Origin: Blastomussa wellsi
Lineage: Eukaryota; Cnidaria; Anthozoa; Scleractinia; Plerogyridae
Direction of reading: 5' to 3'
Assembly: GCA_947652115.1 (NCBI GenBank)
Contig: OX393573.1
Location: 13,762,491 to 13,826,490 of the forward strand
Length of the DNA: 64,000 nucleotides
The position numbers and the translations under genes were made by a program. The notes under the pieces were generated by a model. It did no database searches. It had not been told where the DNA came from and worked only from the letters and a program-made list of their open reading frames with translations. This document shows positions 14,701-23,671 of the stretch, in pieces (position 1 is the stretch's first letter; each line of letters begins with the position of its first letter).

Positions 14701-17700
14701 CAAAAAATAAATAATTGTTCTTTGTAGTTTTCTTCCATTGGTCTTCCAGTTGAAGTTCAGTGTGATGGGTGCTAGGGCTGGGGCTGGGTTAGGCAGGCGG
14801 GGGCTCTGGGCTGGGTTGCGGGTAGGGCAAGCTTTTGGATTCCTGGCCACCCAACCTCCATTTGCGACAAAGGTGTTAATAAGATCTTTATGCAATGGAA
14901 ACTGGAAAAAATTGCCAGAAGCATTCTGTAGTTTCCTCTTTACCTGATTGCCTTGTATAGAAATATATAAACTTAATTATTGCAATTTACTAAAAAATGT
15001 GAACTCCTTTTCATGTAACCTCCTCTTTAGTGATTGAGTAATAGTAAGTTCATTTTTGTAAATAAGCCCTTTGTAGCATAATTGGCTACTTTTCCATTCC
15101 TTGGTTTCTTTTCTTTTTGTTGTACATGTACACAACTGCAATTTTGCTACATGTGTGTTGATTCAGCGTATAATTATTTGTTTTGTGTTCTGCAAAGAAA
15201 AAACATTATTAAAAAATCTCTTTAAATTACGGCTAATTTTGCCCAACACGTTTGACTGTGTATTCAAATAATGCACACGCACCGTTCCAGTAAAATTATT
15301 TTGTTCTTCCTGACCAGGAGTTATTAGTGCACCTTTAGGAGTAATATCGCCAATACCAGATGACAGCTGATTTTGTTCAGAAACAGGGCTGATCTCTCCT
15401 AAAGAAGTCTGGAGAAAGCTTTCATTTTTCACAGCTTCACTTTGCGTCATCAATGTCGGTGATGAAGACGTGACTGTCGCACTTGTTGGCCTTGCCAAAA
15501 CAGTCTTACTTTTTGAATGTCCTTTTGATGACCCAGTGCTGTGTGAGGAGTGCTTTGTTTCAGGTTCAGCAGTTGTTGTTGTTTCAGAATCATTGTCACT
15601 GTGGTTGAGTAACTCCTTAAGGTCTTTGGAGCTGTCAGCATCCAATGATTTAGTTTGCTCTTGTTCATCTGATTCTGTAATGAGCACAGTTACCAAACCA
15701 ATGGGTAAACAAAGTGATCAATGTTAAAAAAAAATCCAGAAAATAGTTGTTCCCTCCCAAGCCACGTAGGTCATGGAAATCTTGAATATCTGAAAGGTTG
15801 GGGGACTCGAACTTAAAACATCCATCGGAATGGTAAACAACACAACATACAGCAGTTTTACCTGATTCGAGAAGTCCAAGCCTGACACACCCCTCTGCCT
15901 GTGCCGAACCCTTGGGTGGTAAAGCAGTACAGTTTGGTAAAATAACAGCCAAGTAGTCAAACTGTTTTGCGACTCTAAAGTCTGATTCACAGATTCGGCT
16001 CTCCAGAACTTCACAGTCCTCTTTACAGAGCCTGACAGGCTTAGGTTTACTTAAACTTGAACAATAAGGATAAGTGCTAAGACAAATAGCCGTCAATGCA
16101 TATTTTGCGCACTCTTCCAGAAGTCGTGGCTTTAGGAGACTGAAAGGACTCCGAAGGCTCTCCTCTAGTATCTTGGGATTCTTGTTTATGTACAATAGTT
16201 TGTTTTTGTCTAAGTAATTGTTGCAGATGTGGCCATGATAGTGGTGACAGCTTGCTTGTCTAAAAGAAAAAGAAAAAAAAACTTATGAGACAACAGTTCA
16301 GCACTCACAGTTTCAGCTGTGAGCAAATAGTCAATGAGGTGCTGCTCTGCAAACTATTGTTCATAGCTTCAAGAAAGAGAAAAACTTGAAGTATTCTCTT
16401 TCATATATGCACCATTGCACAATGTATTCTATTTAACAACTCGCCTACGTGCCTGAGTTTTCTATTGAGCAAATAGTCAAAGTGGTGTAGCCGAGTTGAG
16501 GGCAAGTAGTCTAATTGTTGAAGAACCAATAAGATTCACGGATTTCCGATAGAATTCAACTGAATTTCTACTCACAACAAATAGACAATAATTAGGGTAG
16601 CACCACGCAGATTTGCAGATTTCCAACAGAACAAAGCTGCCTTTCTATTAATTAACAAAATTTCTTTGAGGTGATATATGAAAGGGTGTCTGGAATAATT
16701 GAGCCCCGGGCAGGTGACTTCTGTTCAGCTACATGCAGATTGTCCCTCCACTTCACCCTATGTAGAAACTACATGTACATACATGTATGCTGGTAGATCA
16801 AACAAAAAAATTCATATTACAGTGAGGACACTTGAACCGTGGTTATCCAGTGTTAGCCATTCATATTATAAACAGAAGAATCAGGTGCTGAAAACACTAA
16901 TGCTTTTGTCTATACATGTATCAAGAGCTCTCATTGGATAAACATAAAAAAAAGATGGCAAGCGCTCATGGTTTAAGTATCTGCACTGTAAATCAGGCAT
17001 CCCTTGGGGCCTTTTTCAATACACCTTTATTGACAAGGATGTACATGTACTGTGATCACCTTTTCTCTCTAATAAGCTCCTTGTCTGGGTCATAATCCAA
17101 TATATTTTTACTGTAAAAAGAAACATAACATCGATGCATATATTAACATCTACAGATTTAAAGGGCTCTGTCAAGATGGCACATCTGATAAGGTTTAGCA
17201 TCAATTTTCCAAGTTTGACAATTATAATCCATCTCATTGTCAAGTTAAGTGAAGTCAAGTTTATTGACTGTGTATATATGTTGTGGTTTAAATTTATCCC
17301 TGGTTTAAAATTTTTTAAACAAGTTTGATTTTTATTTCCTTTTGTCTCATGTTGATGAGCATAATCTGAAACAAAGGGAAATCAATATCAAACTGGTTTA
17401 AAAAATTTTAAACCAGGGATAAATTTAAACCACAACATATACATGCACACTCAGCTTTCATGGGGACAATCTCACCAGCTAGTTTGCAGGTATAACACAA
17501 TTTAAGTGGCTTGTTCTCAGTTTGTTTTCTTCCTGTCTCGGCAAACTATTAATCCAAGATTTTCTCTGATTTAAAGACAATTTTATAAAATAACGAGACT
17601 TAATTCATGGTGATTACACCCCTCAAAACAAATTCAAAAATTCCATGTTGTAGGTAAAAAATTAATTTATGCACTGTAATAATTATAATTATACGAGGTA

Positions 17701-20030
17701 GCCTAGATTGACCATTTTCACATTACCCATAATACACCTTGTCTGCACCCCAAAATTTTGCATAAGCATTGTCTTCCAATTCTCTTGGGACGACTATAAT
17801 ACCCAGGAGAATTGGGAAACAAAGGTTATGCAAAATTGTTGGGGGGTAAACAAGGTGTATTATAGGAAATGCGAAAATGGTCAATGCACAAAAAGGTGCA
17901 ATACAAACCTCTTTTGTTGTCTTTTCTTTAAAAATTTGGCTGAAATATAAAGATGAAAAAGGTGCCATGATTATTTCACTGCCACATGCTGCACTATACT
18001 GAATATACTTCCAGGGTATCTAACTGAACAGTTACAAAATTAAAGAAGTTACAAGAACTGGTTTATCATTGCCTGTTTACCATGTCAGATACATTGACAC
18101 AGACATTCTCATCACTTGAGGCAATTTATTCCAACACGGCATACAGTAAAATAATTATTTTAATATGTGCATTTAAATGTGAGCAGTAAAACGGTCATTT
18201 TTTAATTGGGTAAATTTAATATATTTTTCCCAAATAATTATTGGCATTGGCTGAAGCCCACCCAGGACAGTTTCATGTTTAAAAATTCTTTATACCTTCT
18301 TTTTGTCAGCATTTAGTTTCGACTTCCAGCTCCCTGGTTGGCAATTTTTGCGAGCGATGGCCAGTTCACCTCGATCAAAGATGTCAAAAATCCCGACCCT
18401 TGGGGATACACCGGTCAAAAAAATTCTAATTCCCCATGACACGGGTGACGTTTTGTTGTCAATAGCTCGTATATGCCCGCACTCCCCCCGTTGGGGAAAA
18501 ACATTGATAGGTGCATAATAGGCTCTTTGAAGGTTGAGAGATAAAACTGGCAATCTTTTTTTTTGCCTGGCACCTTTACAATATGAAACCTTGTGTATCT
18601 TCAACTAATTGTTCCCAGTCATCCAGCCTTGTACAAGTACACGTACACGCAAAATAAGTTAATTATAGTATGTACAACTTGCAAAACCCACTTACTCCTT
18701 GAAAGGTAAAGCTGATTTCAGAGGTAAAACTGCCTACGTAACCAGAGTTAGTGTTATTGCCAGTCGTGAGTATTTGCAGAAAAGTGTCATTGGGTCGTCA
18801 TTCAATGCAACAAACATGTTAAAGTTTGTCACTGAAAAGCTCATTTGAAAATTATAGAAAAGAATTTTAGTTGCAAAGAAATTAGACTATAACTGGAACT
18901 AACTCAAGGAGCTGAAACTAAATCAAGCTTAATATTTATCTAGTTTTAAGGAAAGATTTCTTCAGACTTGAGAGATTAAAAGAAATAAATAATTCATCGG
19001 CTGGCTTAGCCACGATCTCTCAAGCATTTCCTTAATTTACATGCAACTTTACAAACATAAAAGGCATTTAAGTTTATTCAGTTGTTTTTACTTGAAGATC
19101 AAGGCAACCGTAAATTAAAAAGGTGTGAAAGGTTGATCACCTGGCTTGAGGCTCGCTTACAGTACTAGTGATTGCAGAAAACTCTAATATATGGGGATCG
19201 ATCGTCTTCGGAACAGGTACCGAGACTGAACGAACAATACATGAACTACGCTAACAGCGCGCTGAACAAAAGGACTAAAACCAACTTTTTGAGTTTTTGA
19301 TCTCTTGATTTTTACAAAAAAAATATGTAAAGTAAACAGTCTCAGAGGAGATTAAACAGCGTTACCGCTGAGGTGGTGTTAGAAGCTAAAAATTAAATTC
19401 CATTGAAGTATTTAATTTAAGTTTACGTTGCAGGAAAGTCGACTATTGAAATCAAATCAAAGCTATTGTCGAATCTCGCAATTTCCAACAGTAATTAGCA
19501 CTACTGATCACTTATTTCTGTAAAATATAAATAATCAGTAATAATAATACACTCGCCTTACCAATATTCCGTACGAAAATTCGAGGAGCAACAACTCCAG
19601 ACTGTTTTTCTATCCTCTGCGGCATGCACGCATCGGCGCTTCTACACTGAACAGAAAAGCAGCCACCATTGACAAGCAAGGCTAGCTCGCATGAATCACT
19701 TGCACAGCAAAGTTCTTTGCATGTTTTCATGCTCGTAGTTCGTTTAAGAATTGAAAAATCTCCAGCTCTAGCGCCTTCTCGAAGAGTAGCTCTGCTCCAC
19801 TCGCGGCCTTCCTTCGTGCACTGTCTGAAGTTGCTTGATGACTTTGAAGCCAGTACGATATCTACAACAAACGTAGCCCCGTATTATAAAAGGTCCACCA
19901 AAACAGAACGTATCAACTGATTTTCATTTAAGACAAATCAGCACTAACCTAGAAATATAAATACATATACAAAACATAGTCTGGATTTATGACGTGACTT
20001 GCAACAGCAGGCCCACTCGATAGAACCCAT
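1370..20030 (-). CDS. KIAA0319: KIAA0319/KIAA0319L-like membrane protein with MANSC, Frizzled CRD and five PKD domains (3' end missing)
   Basis: Twenty-three exons join in frame, about 1,055 residues before the left edge: 20030-19949, 19861-19562, 16254-15862, 15674-15283, 14185-14020, 13570-13538, 12608-12567, 12341-12237, 11954-11857, 11021-10928, 10364-10272, 9601-9457, 8844-8780, 8501-8401, 8210-8151, 6791-6627, 5949-5858, 5088-4940, 3536-3385, 2887-2749, 2331-2261, 2129-2038, 1506-1370. All splice phases agree. The PKD array and the region after it align residue by residue, as I recall the family, with vertebrate KIAA0319 and KIAA0319L, type I membrane proteins of the cell surface and endosome/Golgi route linked to neuronal migration and adhesion. 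The expected membrane-proximal cysteine-rich segment, membrane helix and tail are not in 1-1369, so the gene is cut by the window edge. The Frizzled domain is not part of the vertebrate architecture I know. The family call is firm; orthology to one vertebrate paralogue cannot be decided. Confidence 0.9.
2749..3536 (-). CDS. KIAA0319: Gene 1 exons 19-20: PKD domain 5
   Basis: Exon 3536-3385 carries KPPVANGGPDVIVHLP and SHDDHGIVEYEWSRDP, ending SPAAG before a GTAAGT donor. Exon 2887-2749 carries DVINNSDHQAVLRLSNLVEG and a C-terminal strand. A competing donor two bases away would shift the phase, so 3385 is the better boundary. Confidence 0.9.
4381..4580. mobile_element. Short inverted-repeat element in a gene 1 intron
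   Basis: AGGTTACCATAGCAACA at the left end is repeated in inverse orientation (TTGTTGCTATGGTAACCT) at the right end, about 200 bp apart. It is noncoding and MITE-like, in the intron between PKD 4 and PKD 5. Confidence 0.55.
4940..6791 (-). CDS. KIAA0319: Gene 1 exons 16-18: PKD domain 4
   Basis: Starts in 6791-6627 at EKNAPPVAVAGSDK, continues in 5949-5858 (DLVFPDDSTVLDAS, DDQKIMSYHWEQ) and ends in 5088-4940 (LLEGHYVFKLTVTDDKGLTG). Three MITE-like insertions lie in the neighbouring introns without disturbing the splice sites. Confidence 0.9.
6131..6586. mobile_element. MITE-like inverted-repeat element
   Basis: The left arm (AGCCTGGTTTTCATA, then TGTCGGGAAAATCCCAGACG) returns inverted at the right end (CGTCTGGGATTTTTCCGACA, then TATGAAAACTGGGCT). 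The centre holds more copies of the TCGGGA/CCCAGAC words. Noncoding. Confidence 0.65.
6787..8501 (-). CDS. KIAA0319: Gene 1 exons 14-16: PKD domain 3
   Basis: Exons 8501-8401 (YPPVARAGNDVVIVLP, GNGSTDDK), 8210-8151 (GIVSYEWSKTP) and the first half of 6791-6627 (VVGDYTFLLKVTDTGGQTAS). The WS and DxD-like turn residues of PKD repeats are intact. The same exon 6791-6627 also starts PKD 4. Confidence 0.9.
6846..7025 (+). mobile_element. tRNA-derived SINE copy 1
   Basis: The tRNA-like head has an A-box (TGGTTAGTAAGC) and B-box-like sequence (GGCTCGATCCC), followed by a body with the words CACTGTGTTGTGT, CACCCAGGTGT and GACTAGCATCCCAT that recur in the other copies. Confidence 0.65.
7067..7273 (+). 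mobile_element. tRNA-derived SINE copy 2
   Basis: The best-preserved copy: A-box TGGTTAGTGCGC, B-box GGGTTCGAGCC, body with CTCTCACAGTGCCTCTCTTC and GGACTAGCATCCCATACAG. It is separated from copy 1 by about 40 bases in the same orientation. Confidence 0.7.
7274..7752. mobile_element. MITE-like element with about 35-bp terminal inverted repeats
   Basis: It begins GGCCATTCCGAAATTGCGCA and ends with the imperfect complement TGCGCAATTTTGGAATGGCC. The arms extend inward (GGAACTGG / CCAGTTCC) and TA bases flank both ends. It abuts SINE copy 2 directly. Confidence 0.7.
8780..10364 (-). CDS. KIAA0319: Gene 1 exons 11-13: PKD domain 2
   Basis: Exons 10364-10272, 9601-9457 and 8844-8780. Hallmarks: NKPP opening, ITLPTNEVVLDGS, SSDDDKITQYKWEE, VPGIYTFKLTVTDSDGESDS. 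The exon junctions cut the domain at the same places as in PKD 3 and 4. Confidence 0.9.
9139..9422. mobile_element. Foldback MITE with long near-perfect arms
   Basis: ACAGTGCTACGCGCCTTAC at the left end is the exact complement of GTAAGGCGCGTAGCACTGT at the right. The arms run more than 100 bases each (AACTTTTTGATTAAATTTTG against CAAAATTTAATCAAAAACTT), around a short centre. It lies between exons of PKD 2. Confidence 0.8.
10568..10758 (+). mobile_element. tRNA-derived SINE copy 3, degraded head
   Basis: A GGTTTGAGCCCTGGCC B-box remnant precedes TGTGTTGTGTTCTTGGGCAAGAC, CTCTCACAGTGCCTCTC and CTAGCATCCCATCCAGAGG. The tRNA part is diverged. Confidence 0.65.
10928..12341 (-). CDS. KIAA0319: Gene 1 exons 8-10: PKD domain 1
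   Basis: Exons 12341-12237, 11954-11857 and 11021-10928. They start with SAGDDKVLTLP, contain SYHWQQISAP and end with GVYQFKVKVVDANQAYGYAF then NVTVLP. This is an immunoglobulin-like PKD beta sandwich. The first PKD is the most diverged, as in vertebrate KIAA0319. Confidence 0.85.
11405..11535. repeat. C-rich low-complexity tract
   Basis: Runs of C broken by A-rich pieces, degenerate copies of a CCCCTCC-type unit, in a gene 1 intron. Confidence 0.6.
12567..15674 (-). CDS. KIAA0319: Gene 1 exons 4-7: Ser/Thr-rich linker with two micro-exons
   Basis: Exon 15674-15283 (131 codons) is rich in Ser, Thr, Glu, Gln and Lys. Exon 14185-14020 continues a Ser/Thr/Asn-rich stretch with several N-glycosylation sequons. 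Two tiny phase 1-1 exons follow: 13570-13538 (33 nt) and 12608-12567 (42 nt, TTTKKPSVEKSTK). No fold is recognisable. It looks like a mucin-like stalk separating the N-terminal domains from the PKD array. Vertebrate KIAA0319 has a comparable long Ser/Thr/Pro linker here. The micro-exons are in frame either way, so they could be skipped. Confidence 0.75.
12836..12912. repeat. CAT/CAC-type microsatellite
   Basis: Imperfect tandem ATC, ACC and CAT trinucleotides over about 75 bases in an intron of gene 1. Confidence 0.75.
15862..16254 (-). CDS. KIAA0319: Gene 1 exon 3: ROR-like Frizzled cysteine-rich domain
   Basis: 131 codons, phase 1 to 1, a self-contained module. It carries ten cysteines in Frizzled order: CHHYHG, HIC, EEC, AIC, YPYC, then LCKEDCEVLESRIC, a cysteine in LPNC and one in EGCVRLG. 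The second half closely resembles the CRD of ROR receptor kinases, which binds Wnt. The first AG of the acceptor (exon start 16259) would break the frame; the AG five bases later keeps it, so I used 16254. Its place between MANSC and the PKD array is unusual for the family. Confidence 0.82.
17272..17453. mobile_element. MITE-like palindrome, family A copy 2
   Basis: Arms GTGGTTTAAATTTATCCCTG and CAGGGATAAATTTAAACCAC are exact complements. The ends GTATATATG and CATATACAT flank them. Same family as 884-1049 but better preserved. Confidence 0.8.
17707..17886. mobile_element. MITE-like inverted-repeat element
   Basis: ATTGACCATTTTCACATT at the left end is matched by AATGCGAAAATGGTCAAT at the right, with inner arms CATAATACACCTTGT / ACAAGGTGTATTATA and a matching pair around CAAAATTTTGCATAA. 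It is in the intron between the Frizzled and MANSC exons of gene 1. Confidence 0.7.
19562..19861 (-). CDS. KIAA0319: Gene 1 exon 2: N-terminal MANSC domain
   Basis: 100 codons, phase 1 to 1. The domain shows the MANSC cysteine order: a lone Cys, a Gly/Ala turn (ATLREGARAGDF), CKELCC, then SCELAL, CFSVQC and a last Cys. MANSC (MANEC) is an extracellular disulfide-bonded module found at the N-terminus of KIAA0319, LRP11, MANSC1 and HAI-1. This single copy is the likely relative of all MANSC exons in the four genes upstream of it. Confidence 0.85.
19949..20030 (-). CDS. KIAA0319: Gene 1 exon 1: signal peptide
   Basis: The ATG at 20030 opens 27 codons: a polar Cys/Lys/Arg-rich start, then a hydrophobic run ending FVYVFIFL. 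The exon ends in phase 1 at a GTTAGT donor, which is how the other signal exons in this window end. I chose this ATG because the reading frame and phase fit the next exon. No other hydrophobic start was seen nearby. Confidence 0.65.
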
Positions 20031-20697
20031 TGCATATCCAACAAAACTGAGTTGAGTTCGAATTATTTCCAGAACACCGCTATGTGCCGCCAAAAACGTC
20101 GGTCTGGCCGATTTTGTGTTCAAACGCTTCCTTGTAATTGATATCCATCGATACAATCAGACAAATGAACTCAACAGTCCCACATTTACAGTTCAAATTC
20201 CAGTAGATCTCCACTTCCTTCAATACACGGCCGCCATCTTGGTCGGAAGCTGTTTATGCTTTATTGATTACATGACGTAACGCATACGGGAATCTGGCGG
20301 TATTCGAAGCTCATTGGTTTGAAATCAGCTGATTTTCAACAATGAGGATCGGCAAAGGATGAAAATGGTCGGTAACGGGCAGGGAATAAAACAATATTTT
20401 GTGTGTGGATACATTTTGAACGGATCTTTTTGGAGAGCTCTACTGGCATTCAAGATGTTGTGCGGATCTAGCAGTTTCTGTTTCGACTTGCGCACCTCCA
20501 ACTTTTCTGATTTGGCGGGAAAGAAAGCCCGCCGAAAGTTTATGACGAACTCACGGCGCGCACGACTACAGCCTTCGGAAGTCGCTCCCTTAATGCATTT
20601 CCTTTTTTGTGAAAGGAAATCTATGTAGAACTGACAACAATTAAAACGTGAGTTAAACGGTCGTCTTGTCAGCATAAACGAATGATTTACGAGGAAG
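20031..20697. promoter_or_regulatory. Shared divergent promoter region of gene 1 and REC114
   Basis: The two start codons are 668 bases apart on opposite strands. The interval has CG-containing stretches and a YY1-type site, and no other gene. The two 5' UTRs must lie inside it. A bidirectional promoter is an inference from geometry; no TATA box was evident. Confidence 0.55.
20229..20242 (-). promoter_or_regulatory. YY1-type binding site
   Basis: The plus strand reads GGCCGCCATCTTGG, the complement of the animal YY1 consensus AAGATGGCGGC. It lies about 200 bases upstream of the gene 1 ATG and 456 bases upstream of the REC114 ATG, a common position for TATA-less promoters. Confidence 0.5.
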
Positions 20698-23011
20698 ATG
20701 CTGTGTAGGAATAAAGCTGTGCAATCCTGGCCTTTGGAAAAGTATGCAAAATTCATTTCAACGTGTACAAGCGAAGCACAACAAAATCAAATTCAAGGAC
20801 ATTGGAAGGTTTGTTCGCATTAAGCTTGATTATTTTACACAAGCTTCAATTGCATAAGGAAGTTTTCTAGCCAGAAGCTGTATTAACATGGGTTTTATTA
20901 TTTTCATTCTCCACTTTTGCAGCAATTCTCACCCGCTCAAGGTGGCTCGAGTAATTTGCAAGTGTCGCTTTTAGAATCAAACATGGTTGTAAGCGATGGG
21001 AAAACCATACACGTTAGTTCGTTTCCACAATAATTCAGTCGTGTTGAATAATTTAGCAAAAAGTTAAATTACCTTAGCTAGTTTTGAATTAGTATTATAT
21101 GCTGGTTCTATGTTTAATTGATCTGTTTACTGTTCAAAGCTTCATGTTAAGGCAGATATATATTTTATACCTTTTTAAGAGAAAAGCGGCCGCCATTTAT
21201 TTTTGAATTTATTCAATAAACTGTTTGTTAAGTTAACAAACAGTAAACGGGATATGTAAGCAAATGAAAAACTCTGAATAACAAACTGAACATGACTGAT
21301 TTTTCGATTTCTTCTTGAAAAAAACAGGCAAAAACAAGATATTCAAACCATAACAACTGAAAAGTCCAATTTTCAGAATTACATGCAAAATACGAACAAA
21401 GTAAAAACTGGTCAACTGCACGTGGAGTAGGCTTTATATAACTTAAAAGAGAGATTTAGAAATGTTTCAAACAGCACTTAATTTTAATTATTTTTCTTCA
21501 AAGGAAAGTTTCTCTTTGTTTAATGCGAACAAGTGGTTGAAAGCTGTAGTTAAAGGCGACAGTATGCTGTTCATGTACAAGATGAACGTAAGTTATCGTT
21601 AGAGACCTGTAAGTGACATTCGTGTCCTCATAGCCCTTTTCGTTTCTCTTAGCCAGCCGGGCCTTTGCACGAGAAACGAAGGGCTCTGGGCACATAGAAT
21701 TCTAGACCTCTCAAATTGGGTTTATGAAGTTGAAAGCACAGCCTAGACAACTGGACAATTGTTCGGGCAACCTGAATCCTTTCAAAATTGCTATACATGC
21801 ACCAACACGTTCGTTGCTTCGTTTTGATAATTTCGGGTAGACAACATGTGTTGATCAGCTCATTTTCCAGTTCCCACAAAGACGCCTGATATTATTTTGC
21901 AGAGCCACTTGTCCTCGCTGCGCACAGGCCAGCCGGCTAAGTGGGACAAAACCTCTGAGGGCGAGAATGGGAGATGAAAAACGCTGAACTGTAACACGTG
22001 CACGATACCTATTAGATTCCTTTTTTGTTTCTTAATATCACCAGAATGACTGCAGGAGATTCCGGATCAAGTTCAACAAAAGCTCTGATCGAACGGCGAT
22101 GGAAAACTGCCGACACTTCATATCCGAGATATCTCCCCAGATCTCCGTGCGAGAGATGCCCGTGGCGGCCGCGGCCGAGTCTGACTCTCAAGTGCAAATG
22201 GAAGATTCACAGTTCGTTTCTCCTGATTCCCAGTCAACCAGTAGAGGCACTGCAAGCAATAACAGCTGTAGATCTACAGCGGGCGCTTCTACAAGTGGAT
22301 TGACCCTGCCTGACTTAGCTAAGAAGGTAGTCTGTCCTTCAGAGCTGCAGTTATCTGGGAGAGAAAGCAGTGGTGGGGAGGGACGCAGGGGGCACACAAT
22401 ACTCCCAACTCTCTATACCCAGTCATTGACAGTCTGCCTAGGAAAATAACTTCCAATATTATCTTTTAACAGGACTTCAGTCTCATTAGTGATAAATAGA
22501 TCACATCAATATGGTGCGTTGCGTGTCACGTGGAACAGCACTTATGGGAGATTCGTACCTTGGGAACAAATATCTATTATATTGTGATCAGCTCTTTACT
22601 AGGGGCAATCTTTATTTACCTCTCTAAACTAAACGAAACAAACTCAACAAATCTACAGGCAATGAGTGTTCCGTTGTGGTATGACTGAGCTGCGACAAAA
22701 GGTCGGCAACATATATCCAAGCCGAGCGTTTCTCCGCATGTCGAAAATCTCGTCACCTGCTAGTCCATATTGTCAATAGTGATATTCACATTTAAATCAT
22801 TGTCATTTTTTCAGTCTCATTATATAATCTCTTCGCATTGCAGATCACATCTTCTGAGTCACCTCGAGAAGGCCTGCAGTCCAGTAGCCATATAGATATT
22901 CCACAGGACCAGCTGAGTTTGATGATAAGACTTTGTTTGACCGACAGTAACTTCCCTGCTTTCGTGGAGGCCGTAGAAAAGGAACTGACCAATCTGACAT
23001 CTTCAGACTAA
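20698..23011 (+). CDS. REC114: REC114 meiotic recombination protein
   Basis: Five phase-0 exons: 20698-20808, 20923-21012, 21504-21587, 22045-22326 and 22844-23011, giving 244 residues with a TAA stop. REC114 works with MEI4 and IHO1 on meiotic chromosome axes to promote SPO11 double-strand breaks. Family signatures: WPLEKYAKFI at the start, SLLESNMVVSDGKTIH then ESFSLFNANKWLKAVV in the PH-like fold, RRFRIKFNKSSDRTAMENCR, a low-complexity Ser-rich middle, LTLPDLAKK, and the C-terminal helix LMIRLCLTDSNFPAFVEAVE, the region that in mouse binds MEI4. The length is close to the 250-270 residues usual in vertebrates. The start is the ATG whose frame runs into WPLEKY; an ATG just upstream meets a stop. 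I recognised the family by motif memory, not by a search. Confidence 0.75.
21640..21945. repeat. Inverted-repeat element in REC114 intron 3
   Basis: AGCCAGCCGGGCCTTTGCAC near the left end reappears inverted near 21908-21940 (GCGCACAGGCCAGCCGGCTAAG). The same words, with CACGAGAAACAAG, occur at 52275-52320, so this is a dispersed family. Confidence 0.5.
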
Positions 23012-23665
23012 AACTACTTATTTGACGAGGACACAGATTAACAGCACGTGTTAGGATTAATTCCGTATCAATTGGCAATACCCTGGAAAAGTTTCACTGC
23101 AAAGACAATGGCCAGCCATAATTTTCTAACGTCCTACGAAATGCCAACTGGTCGGACAGAATGTGCGAACAATTTTTTTTCGCCTTTCAATACAAATTCC
23201 AATATTTACATTGACAACACGTTATAAAGACCTTCTGTAAAATATCGTCCGACCTCACCACTGTTTTGTCCGACCAAAATGGTGATTTTGTCGGACAGAT
23301 ATCCTTCACTGGAAAAAAAAAAATTTGCAGCCTTGCAATGTGTCAAACACGTCGCACATTGTTGCGGACACAGATGTTTCCCTCTTTGCCCGCGCGCGCA
23401 ACATTGTTGCGGACACAAAATTTGTGTCCGAGACACAAAAAATGTTTCTGACTTTTTACCCCGTTCGCTCGGGCAAGGAAACATCACGAGCCACAATGTG
23501 TCCTCGTTTGCCACGGCCTAAAATTTTACACCCTCGTCATGTGACAAGCGAGCATTATCAGTTTTTACTAACCTTATTTTAAGGAACTATCCTGCAGACA
23601 TCTCATCGAGATATTAAAAGTTCCCTTTAATTTTACAGTTGTATCTCTATTTTATTCAAAATATC

Positions 23666-23671
23666 AATAAA
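23666..23671 (+). terminator. REC114 poly(A) signal candidate
   Basis: AATAAA about 655 bases after the REC114 stop, on the coding strand. A second AATAAA is at 23852. Confidence 0.35.

Larger units (their letters stand above)
16255..19561. other. Long intron of gene 1 between the MANSC and Frizzled exons
   Basis: 3.3 kb without a supported exon. It holds the MITEs at 17272-17453 and 17707-17886. A minus-strand open frame at 18290-18604 shows no recognisable domain. Confidence 0.6.

Noticed and set aside
18290..18604. 104-codon minus-strand frame in the gene 1 intron
   Set aside because: No conserved domain and no splice signals that fit the gene 1 phases. Probably part of an old repeat.
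22025..22303. Alternative plus-strand frame starting MTAGDSGSSST over REC114 exon 4
   Set aside because: It begins at an ATG just inside the exon but is in a different frame from the upstream and downstream REC114 exons and lacks the family motifs.
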